Origin: an uncultured Xanthobacteraceae bacterium
GTDB lineage: Bacteria > Pseudomonadota > Alphaproteobacteria > Rhizobiales > Xanthobacteraceae
Reading direction: 5' to 3'
Assembly (NCBI GenBank): GCA_955652925.1
Contig: CATPCO010000368.1
Location: 1-10,556, forward strand
DNA: 10,556 nucleotides
The position numbers and the translations under genes are program-made. The notes beneath the pieces are model-generated. The model searched no databases and was not told the DNA's origin. It saw only the letters and a program-made list of their open reading frames with translations. Positions 1 to 5,172 of this stretch are shown piece by piece (the first letter of the stretch is position 1; each line of letters begins with the position of its first letter).

Positions 1-704
1 CCGGCATGGAGCGCGACGGGAGCGCTTTTGTCACCCGTGCGCCATACCAACACGCCACAGGCTGCGATCAGCCCGATCAATACGTAAAAAAGAATCGACC
101 AATATCGCGTCTGATCACGAAGTCCTAAATATGGTTCGATGAGGACCGGATAGGAGAGAAGCGCGAGAAAGCTTCCGAGGTTGCTGCCTGCGTACAGAAA
201 ATAAGGATGACTGGCCGCAGGATGTCCACCGCGGGCGAACCAAGCCTGCAAGAGGGGACTGTTCGCGGCAAGGACGAAAAAAGGCAGGCCGATCGAGACG
301 GCGAGCAGTGCGACGAGCGAGATTGCCTCGCTTTCGGGCACCAGTGAGCTCGATCCGGTCACAATGACGAGCGGCAACAGCAACGCAGCCGCAGCAATGG
401 CAAGCGAATGCGCCGCGAAGGCTGCGTGGATCGGGACCATGCGCGTGAGCCAGTGAGCATAGCCGTAACCGGCGAGCAGCGCGGTTTGGAAGAACACAAT
501 GGCGACCGACCACACGGACGGCGCTCCACCGAACCGAGGCAGCACAAGCTTCGTAACCATCGGCTGCACCAGGAACAGAAGCGCGGCGCTGACAAAGATC
601 GCGGCCGTGAAAGTCGAAAGTAGCAACGCGTTGCTGGCCCACCCCGCCGCTCCTGCTTGACCTACATCAAGCCGGCCGCTATAGCGCGCGCCTATGTTCA
701 ACAT
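1..704 (-). CDS. Spermidine-synthase-like multi-pass membrane protein, N-terminal part (cut by window edge)
   Basis: This frame stays open from an ATG at 704 to the left edge, giving 234 residues without a stop; the C-terminus lies outside. The translation has hydrophobic segments at about residues 27-48, 62-80, 95-116, 127-147, 175-188 and 203-221. Motifs LLFLVQPMVTKLVLPRFGG (42-60) and SVWSVAIVFFQTALLAGYGY (63-82), then PFFVLAANSPLLQAWFA (141-157) and HPYFLYAGSNLGS (166-178), are the signature of the membrane half of 'fused MFS/spermidine synthase' proteins. In that family a C-terminal Rossmann domain resembling spermidine synthase usually follows, but it cannot be seen here. The true substrate of the family is poorly known, so no reaction is assigned. 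The start is uncertain: the ATG at 704 has no clear Shine-Dalgarno, and a TTG at residue 27 would also leave the first membrane segment intact. It is transcribed divergently from argC. Confidence 0.8.
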   Translation of the reverse strand, partial: MLNIGARYSGRLDVGQAGAAGWASNALLLSTFTAAIFVSAALLFLVQPMVTKLVLPRFGGAPSVWSVAIVFFQTALLAGYGYAHWLTRMVPIHAAFAAHSLAIAAAALLLPLVIVTGSSSLVPESEAISLVALLAVSIGLPFFVLAANSPLLQAWFARGGHPAASHPYFLYAGSNLGSFLALLSYPVLIEPYLGLRDQTRYWSILFYVLIGLIAACGVLVWRTGDKSAPVALHA

Positions 705-851
705 GTTTCGTTCAACTGTTTTTCAGGTCTGTGGGGCAAGCGCGCGGGCGCGCGGGCGCTGGTGATCTCGCGGTCCGCCGATCGGGGCGGAACTGTTTCA
801 TTGCTCCTTCCAGTCCTTTCAAGGCGAGCTTCATTGCGAAAAGAGATGCCG
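705..851. promoter_or_regulatory. Divergent intergenic region between the membrane protein gene and argC
   Basis: About 147 bp must hold the promoters of both divergent genes. No convincing -35/-10 pair was found. Visible structure: GTTCAAC occurs twice (696-702 and 710-716), with the 8-bp palindrome AACATGTT at 700-707 covering the start codon of the leftward gene. CGCGCGGG is tandemly duplicated (741-756). A small hairpin is possible in the argC leader, TCCGCC 774-779 with GGCGGA 786-791 around a 6-nt loop. The argC reading frame stays open upstream to a TTG at 657, but those extra codons do not resemble ArgC and are taken as non-coding leader. Confidence 0.4.
741..756. repeat. Tandem duplication of CGCGCGGG in the argC leader
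   Basis: Two exact head-to-tail copies of an 8-bp GC-only unit (741-748 and 749-756), flanked by AGCGC (739-743) and GCGCT (756-760), which are reverse complements. Alternating C and G could favour Z-DNA or slippage. It may equally be chance in a GC-rich spacer, and no function is claimed. Confidence 0.5.
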
Positions 852-1919
852 ATGCCCGAACTACATCTAAAAAAGAAGATCGGCGTGCTTGGAGCCTCCG
901 GCTATACCGGTGCCGAGCTCCTTCGGCTGCTGCTCGCACATCCATTGGCCGACATTGTGTTGCTTACCGCCGAGCGGCGCGCTGGTCAGGAGATGCGCAA
1001 TGTCTTTCCGCAGTTCTCGCCCTACTCGCTGCCGAGGCTCGCAGGTCTTGCGGATGTGGACTGGAGCGCGGCGGGGCTTGATCTTGCCTTCTGTGCCTTG
1101 CCCCATGCAACGACGCAGAAAGTTATTCGCCAGCTTCTGACAGCCGCGCCGGACACAAGGGTCGTCGATCTTTCGGCCGACTTTCGCCTCTCCGATCCCG
1201 CCGCCTATGCGCGGTGGTATGGCCATGAGCATCATGCGCCGGCGCTGCAGAAGGAAGCAGCTTACGGACTGACCGAGCTCAATCGTGACGCCATCAAGCA
1301 AGCGCGCCTCATTGCAAATCCCGGCTGCTATACCACGTGCGCGCAGCTTCCGCTCATTCCGCTGCTGCGTGCAAAGGCGATTGATCCCGATGAGATTGTC
1401 ATCGATGCCAAGTCCGGCATGACCGGCGCCGGCAGGGCGGCCAAAGAGGAGATGCTGTTCTCCGAAGTGTCCGAAGGCATTCACGCCTACGGCGTCGGTC
1501 ATCATCGCCACATGGCCGAGCTCGACCAGGAATTCTCCAAGGCGGCAGGGCGCGCTGTGGTCGTGAGCTTCACGCCGCACCTCATCCCGATGAACCGAGG
1601 CATTTTGTCCACCATCTACGTGCGCGGAAGAGGCGACATTTCTGCGCAACGGCTCCACACCATGCTTGCTGAGACTTACGCAAACGAGCCGTTCGTGCAT
1701 GTTTTGCCGTTTCAAGAAATGCCGCAGACGCGACATGTGCGGGGCTCCAACCTGACCTTCATCGGTGTTGCGAAGGACCGCGTTCCCGGCCGCGCGATCA
1801 TCGGTGCCGCGCTCGATAATCTCACCAAGGGCGCTTCCGGCCAGGCGGTGCAGAACATGAATCTACTGCTGGGATTTCCGGAGACGCTGGGACTGGAACA
1901 GATTGCGCTGTTTCCTTAA
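852..1919 (+). CDS. argC: N-acetyl-gamma-glutamyl-phosphate reductase (ArgC)
   Basis: Catalyses the NADPH-dependent reduction of N-acetylglutamyl 5-phosphate to the semialdehyde, the third step of arginine synthesis, in the cytoplasm. From the ATG at 852 the protein has 355 residues, the normal size for the longer ArgC type. The Rossmann dinucleotide motif GVLGASGYTGAEL is at 11-23. The active-site loop NPGCYTT (156-162) carries the nucleophilic Cys159. SGMTGAGR (188-195) and GHHRHMAEL (216-224), with the conserved histidines, follow, and the C-terminal LLLGFPETLGL is typical. The start is chosen because AAGAG (841-845) lies 6 nt before 852; an ATG at 846 would add two residues but touches that sequence. 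A longer reading from TTG 657 is rejected because its extra 65 residues are unlike the family. The gene stands alone on this strand and converges on gltL. Confidence 0.95.
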   Translation: MPELHLKKKIGVLGASGYTGAELLRLLLAHPLADIVLLTAERRAGQEMRNVFPQFSPYSLPRLAGLADVDWSAAGLDLAFCALPHATTQKVIRQLLTAAPDTRVVDLSADFRLSDPAAYARWYGHEHHAPALQKEAAYGLTELNRDAIKQARLIANPGCYTTCAQLPLIPLLRAKAIDPDEIVIDAKSGMTGAGRAAKEEMLFSEVSEGIHAYGVGHHRHMAELDQEFSKAAGRAVVVSFTPHLIPMNRGILSTIYVRGRGDISAQRLHTMLAETYANEPFVHVLPFQEMPQTRHVRGSNLTFIGVAKDRVPGRAIIGAALDNLTKGASGQAVQNMNLLLGFPETLGLEQIALFP

Positions 1920-1924
1920 ACTGC

Positions 1925-1952
1925 TTGCAGCAGCGAGCACTCAGTGCTGCAA
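1925..1952. terminator. Candidate bidirectional terminator between argC and gltL
   Basis: TTGCAGCA (1925-1932) and TGCTGCAA (1945-1952) are perfect reverse complements around a 12-nt loop. An alternative shorter hairpin AGCAC-TCA-GTGCT spans 1936-1948. It sits just after the argC stop and overlaps the gltL stop, the expected place for a terminator shared by two convergent genes with only 21 bp between them. Neither side has a clean T tract: on the plus strand AAAATCTTTG follows, on the minus strand GCAGTTTAAGG. Intrinsic termination is therefore plausible, not shown. Confidence 0.4.
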
Positions 1953-2669
1953 AATCTTTGAAAGAAAAATCTGCGCCCGTTCGCTGCGCGGCTTTCCGAA
2001 GAAATCGGCGGTGGGCGCATCCTCGACGATCTCGCCTTTGTCCATGAACACCACGCGATGGGCGACTTTGCGCGCAAAACCCATTTCGTGCGTCACCACC
2101 ATCATGGTCATGCCGTCCTTGGCGAGCGCTATCATCACATCAAGGACCTCGTTGATCATCTCGGGATCCAGCGCCGACGTCGGCTCATCGAACAGCATCG
2201 CGATCGGATCCATGGCGAGCGCGCGCGCAATGGCGACGCGCTGCTGCTGGCCGCCTGAAAGCTGGCCGGGATATTTGTGCGCCTGCTCTTGCAAGCCCAC
2301 GCGTTCGAGGAGCTGCATGCCTCGCCGCTCGCTCTCCTCTTTGCCGCGGCCGAGCACCTTCATCTGCGCCAGCTCCAGGTTGCGCATGACGGTGAGGTGA
2401 GGGAACAGCTCGAAATGCTGGAACACCATGCCGATGCGGGCGCGCAATTTCGGCAGGTTGGTCTTGCGATCGCCGACGGAAATGCCTGCAACGGTGATCG
2501 TGCCTTTCTCAAACGGTTCAAGCCCGTTGACGCACTTGATCAGCGTGGATTTGCCCGAGCCGGAAGGACCGCATACCACGACGACCTCGCCCTTTGCGAC
2601 CTCGGTCGAGCAATCCTTGAGAACCTGGAAGGTCTGGTACCATTTGCTGACGTGATTGAGCGTGATCAT
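1941..2669 (-). CDS. gltL: Glutamate/aspartate ABC importer, ATP-binding subunit GltL
   Basis: ATPase that powers uptake of glutamate and aspartate through the GltJ-GltK channel at the inner face of the cytoplasmic membrane. The 242 residues contain every nucleotide-binding motif: Walker A GPSGSGKST (34-42), Q-loop Gln84, signature LSGGQ (137-141), Walker B MLFDEP (158-163) with catalytic Glu162, D-loop SALD (165-168) and switch His194. The opening MITLNHVSKWY and long stretches such as EVVVVCGPSGSGKSTLIK and DPEMINEVLDVM closely resemble E. coli GltL as I remember it (241 residues), which supports the subfamily call over generic polar amino-acid ATPases. GGAAG (complement of 2675-2679) lies 5 nt before the ATG. 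It is last in the gltIJKL operon, 15 bp after gltK, and converges on argC. Exact substrate preference is inferred from family and neighbours. Confidence 0.93.
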   Translation of the reverse strand: MITLNHVSKWYQTFQVLKDCSTEVAKGEVVVVCGPSGSGKSTLIKCVNGLEPFEKGTITVAGISVGDRKTNLPKLRARIGMVFQHFELFPHLTVMRNLELAQMKVLGRGKEESERRGMQLLERVGLQEQAHKYPGQLSGGQQQRVAIARALAMDPIAMLFDEPTSALDPEMINEVLDVMIALAKDGMTMMVVTHEMGFARKVAHRVVFMDKGEIVEDAPTADFFGKPRSERAQIFLSKILQH

Positions 2670-2684
2670 GGCGTCTTCCGAGGC

Positions 2685-3377
2685 TCAACGGATAATGGCG
2701 GTTCGGATCTGCAGCCGGCGCACGAGGCGGGATGTAAGGAACGAGATGATGAAATAGACCAGCGCAGCAAACAGGTACATTTCAACCAGACGTCCGTCGC
2801 GTTGCGCTACTTTCGATGCCGCCCCGAGAAAGTCCGTGATGGACAGCACGTATACGAGCGAAGTGTCCTGGAACAGAATGATGGTTTGCGTGAGCAGGAC
2901 GGGGAGCATGTTCCGCAACGCCTGCGGGAGCACGATGTACCCCATCGTCTGCGGATAGGTCATGCCGAGGGCCTGGGCGGCCGAAACCTGTCCGCGTGAG
3001 ATGGATTGGATCCCGGCGCGCATGATCTCGCAGAAATAAGCGGCTTCGAACAGCGTAAAAGTGACGAGCGAAGATGCAAAGGCGCCGACCTGAATGGGCT
3101 GCGCGGCGCCGGTGATCCATTGCCCGATATAGGGGACCAGGAAGTAAAACCAGAAGATCATCAGCACGAGGGGTACCGATCGCATCAGATTGACATATCC
3201 GGCGGCGAGGATTGAGATCGGAGCGAAGGCAGAGAGCCGCATCAATGCAAGCAGGGTGCCAACGACGATACCGATGGCCGTCGCGAGCGCGGTCAGCATA
3301 AGCGTGAACGTCATGCCGTCCAGGAACAGGTAGGGGAGGGAACGGATGATGACGTCGAAATCGAAATTGGAGAACAT
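2685..3377 (-). CDS. gltK: Glutamate/aspartate ABC importer, permease subunit GltK
   Basis: Inner-membrane permease of 230 residues that forms the translocation channel with GltJ. Hydrophobic segments are visible at about 22-46, 56-82, 98-116, 148-168 and 198-216. The cytoplasmic EAA loop that docks on the ATPase is clear: EAAYFCEIMRAGIQSISRGQ (111-130) followed by AAQALGM. The N-terminal IIRSLPYLFLDGMTFTL and the later ILFQDTSLVYVLSITDF match the HisM/GltK type of polar amino-acid permease. The gene follows gltJ by 9 bp and precedes gltL by 15 bp, so it is almost certainly co-transcribed. No clear Shine-Dalgarno precedes the ATG, which fits translation coupled to gltJ (TAG at 3387-3389). Family assignment is firm; naming it GltK instead of another polar amino-acid permease rests on the complete GltIJKL set. 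Confidence 0.92.
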   Translation of the reverse strand: MFSNFDFDVIIRSLPYLFLDGMTFTLMLTALATAIGIVVGTLLALMRLSAFAPISILAAGYVNLMRSVPLVLMIFWFYFLVPYIGQWITGAAQPIQVGAFASSLVTFTLFEAAYFCEIMRAGIQSISRGQVSAAQALGMTYPQTMGYIVLPQALRNMLPVLLTQTIILFQDTSLVYVLSITDFLGAASKVAQRDGRLVEMYLFAALVYFIISFLTSRLVRRLQIRTAIIR

Positions 3378-3386
3378 GGCGGCGTG

Positions 3387-4136
3387 CTAATGCGTGGCGG
3401 CCGGAACCGCGGCGCCGATGAGCCCGGGAACCGCCGCGCGCTGCTCCACCCAGCGCATCCCGAAGGTCACCGCGATGTTGATGATGATGTATATGATGGT
3501 TGCCGCGGTGAAAGCTTCAAAGACTTGAAATGACATTTCCTGCATGGCGCGCGCGCGGGCGGTCAGCTCCATCAAGCCAATGGTAAGGGCCACCGCGCTG
3601 TTCTTGATCACATTGAGAAATTCCGAGGTCAGAGGCGGCAGAATAATGCGATAGGCCATCGGCAGCAGCACGTAACCGTAGGCTTGTGGGAGCGTAAGCC
3701 CGAGCGCAAGCGCCGCAAAGCGCTGGCCGCGCGCGAGACTGGTGATGCCGGCGCGCACCTGTTCGGCCACGCGCGCCGACGTGTAGAAGCCGAGCGCGAC
3801 AACCGCGGTATAGAATGAAGCATCGGGGAGTTGTTTGAGCCAGTCGCCGAGACTCACAGGCAATAGCTCGGGCAACACGAAATACCACAGGAACATCTGC
3901 ACCAGCAGCGGAATATCGCGGAACAGCTCCACGTAAGCCTCCCCCAGCCGCACAAGCCAAGGGAAGGGGGTGGTGCGAATGACGCCCACGAGCGAGCCAA
4001 GCGCCAGCGCGAGACACCAGGCCGCGAGCGCGGTTGCGAGCGTCCACGCAGTTCCTAGCAACAAGGTCGTGAGATAGGTGTGTACGCCGTCCGGGGACGT
4101 CTCGAAAAATATGCCCCAGTTCCAATTGTAGTTCAT
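3387..4136 (-). CDS. gltJ: Glutamate/aspartate ABC importer, permease subunit GltJ
   Basis: Second inner-membrane permease of the importer, 249 residues. The start MNYNWNWGIFFETSPDG parallels the opening of E. coli GltJ (xxxWNWGIF), which fixes the ATG at 4136. Hydrophobic segments lie at about 22-52, 70-92, 108-122, 155-170 and 205-228. The ATPase-docking EAA loop is ARVAEQVRAGITSLARGQ (121-138) followed by AALALGLTLPQAYGYVLLP. LTSEFLNVIKNSAVALTIGL (169-188) is the conserved region after it. Oddly, no Shine-Dalgarno can be seen: the whole space between the gltI stop and this ATG is filled with heptamer repeats, and the nearest purine-rich run (GAGAAGAG, complement of 4172-4179) is about 35 nt upstream. 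Initiation may therefore be weak or depend on folding of that spacer. Confidence 0.93.
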   Translation of the reverse strand: MNYNWNWGIFFETSPDGVHTYLTTLLLGTAWTLATALAAWCLALALGSLVGVIRTTPFPWLVRLGEAYVELFRDIPLLVQMFLWYFVLPELLPVSLGDWLKQLPDASFYTAVVALGFYTSARVAEQVRAGITSLARGQRFAALALGLTLPQAYGYVLLPMAYRIILPPLTSEFLNVIKNSAVALTIGLMELTARARAMQEMSFQVFEAFTAATIIYIIINIAVTFGMRWVEQRAAVPGLIGAAVPAATH

Positions 4137-4137
4137 G

Positions 4138-4212
4138 TCAGTATCAGTACTCAGTAATCGTGGTCAGCAGCTCTTCTCTGATTACTGACCACTGATTCCT
4201 GATGCCTGATCA
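4138..4212. repeat. Palindromic array of heptamer repeats filling the gltI-gltJ spacer
   Basis: Read on the plus strand, CTGA recurs at 4178, 4185, 4192, 4199 and 4206, an exact 7-bp period with variable last three bases. The left half holds the opposite orientation, TCAG at 4138, 4144, 4151 and 4164 with a degenerate unit (TCGTGG) at 4158. The halves face each other across a 7-nt centre (4171-4177). Two perfect stems are possible but share bases 4185-4188 and so exclude each other: TCAGTAATC (4151-4159) with GATTACTGA (4180-4188), and GTGGTCAG (4160-4167) with CTGACCAC (4185-4192). The array starts one base from the gltJ start codon and ends on the gltI stop codon. By position it could stabilise gltI mRNA or limit gltJKL expression; that role is inferred. 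Confidence 0.85.
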
Positions 4213-5115
4213 GTACACCGCCGGATCGCCGCTGTCGGTTGGGCTGGCGATCACTTTCTTGAACGAGGCGCTCATGGGAACGTTGAGATTGATGCCCTTC
4301 GGGGGAACGGGCTTGAGAAACCACGTCTCATAGATCGCGTTGATGGCGCCGCTGCGATAGGTATCGATCATTGCCTGGTCGACCACTTTCTTGAATGCGG
4401 GATCACCGCGCCGCAGCATGATGCCGTAGGGCTCGACCGAAAGCGCATCGGCGGAAATCACGTAATCCTGCGGCGACTTGGAGCCGGCGACGAGGCTGTA
4501 GAGCAGGATATCATCCATGACGAAGGCAGCTGCCCGGCCGGTTTCGACCATCAAGAACGCCTCGGCGTGGTCCTTGGCGGCGAGAATGTTGAGATTGAGA
4601 CCTTTTTGAGCGTTGATCTCCGTGATCTGCTTGATGTTTGTCGTCCCAGAGGTCGACACGACGGTCTTGCCCCGCAGGTCCTCGACCGTGCGCAGATTGG
4701 CCGACTTCTTGGAGACGAAACGGTTTGCCGTGACAAAATGGGTTATGGTGAAGGAGACCTGCTTCTCCCGCTCGAGATTATTGGTGGTTGAACCGCATTC
4801 GAGATCCACCGTGCCGTTCGCAATCAGCGGAATGCGGGTAGCGGAAGTAACCGGGTTGAGGTTCACCTGCAGATTGGGGAGCTTAAGCTCTGCCTTGACC
4901 GCGTCCACGATGCGATGGCACAGGTCCATGGCGTAGCCGACGACCTGTTGCTTGTCGTCATAATACGAAAACGGCACCGAGGACTCGCGATGGGCAAGCG
5001 TGATCGTGCCGGTGTCCTTGATTTTCTTGAGCGTGCCGGTGGGCTCTTGCGCGAGCGCCACGTTCGCGCCAACCGTTCCCGCCGTCAGTATCGATAGCAG
5101 CAACTTAAGATGCAT
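4210..5115 (-). CDS. gltI: Periplasmic glutamate/aspartate-binding protein GltI
   Basis: Solute-binding protein that captures glutamate/aspartate in the periplasm and delivers it to GltJ-GltK. From the ATG at 5115 it has 301 residues. A Sec signal peptide is visible: K4, a hydrophobic core at 5-20 and a likely cleavage after ALA (20-22), before QEPTG. The mature part shows AHRESSVPFSYYDD (41-54), LECGSTTNN (105-113), VVSTSGTT (152-159) and GRAAAFVMDD (193-202), all closely resembling E. coli GltI, as does WFLKPVPPKGINLN near the C-terminus. The start is chosen because AGGGAG (complement of 5123-5128) lies 7 nt upstream; a TTG at 5136 would place residues before the signal peptide. That Shine-Dalgarno sits in the loop of a hairpin whose stem includes the start codon. 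It is the first gene of the transporter operon, 57 bp after phaC. Confidence 0.94.
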   Translation of the reverse strand: MHLKLLLSILTAGTVGANVALAQEPTGTLKKIKDTGTITLAHRESSVPFSYYDDKQQVVGYAMDLCHRIVDAVKAELKLPNLQVNLNPVTSATRIPLIANGTVDLECGSTTNNLEREKQVSFTITHFVTANRFVSKKSANLRTVEDLRGKTVVSTSGTTNIKQITEINAQKGLNLNILAAKDHAEAFLMVETGRAAAFVMDDILLYSLVAGSKSPQDYVISADALSVEPYGIMLRRGDPAFKKVVDQAMIDTYRSGAINAIYETWFLKPVPPKGINLNVPMSASFKKVIASPTDSGDPAVY

Positions 5116-5141
5116 TGCGGTACTCCCTGTGAGCAATGCAT
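5110..5141 (-). promoter_or_regulatory. Hairpin enclosing the gltI ribosome binding site and start codon
   Basis: ATGCATTGC (5110-5118) and GCAATGCAT (5133-5141) are perfect 9-bp reverse complements separated by 14 nt. In the gltI mRNA the right-hand arm is GCAATGCAT, which contains the ATG at 5115-5113, and the loop holds the Shine-Dalgarno AGGGAG (5128-5123). When folded, the start codon would be paired. Nearby in the same 57-bp spacer, a short GC stem CCGGC-TGCT-GCCGG (5149-5162) lies after the phaC stop without a T tract, so it is a poor terminator. Translational control of gltI is an inference from geometry. Confidence 0.55.
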
Positions 5142-5172
5142 TGTCCCCCCGGCTGCTGCCGGAAGCAAGCTG

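Noticed and set aside
115..642. 175-codon minus-strand ORF at the left edge
   Set aside because: Its translation is Arg/Ala/Cys-rich nonsense, while a neighbouring minus-strand frame open to the window edge encodes clear membrane-protein motifs.
657..851. N-terminal extension of argC from a TTG at 657
   Set aside because: The extra 65 residues are unlike ArgC, and the family's usual N-terminus (GVLGASGYTGAEL) begins shortly after 852.
867..1736. 289-codon minus-strand ORF opposite argC
   Set aside because: Antisense to conserved argC; composition is rich in His/Arg/Gly with no domain; treated as a shadow frame.
2277..2999. 240-codon plus-strand ORF spanning the gltL/gltK junction
   Set aside because: Crosses two conserved genes in antisense and has no coherent fold or motif.
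4138..4212. CRISPR-like array
   Set aside because: Units are 6-7 bp with no spacers and opposite orientation in the two halves; this is a short palindromic repeat, not a CRISPR.
5149..5162. Intrinsic terminator after phaC
   Set aside because: Only a 5-bp stem with no following T tract on the minus strand; too weak to call.
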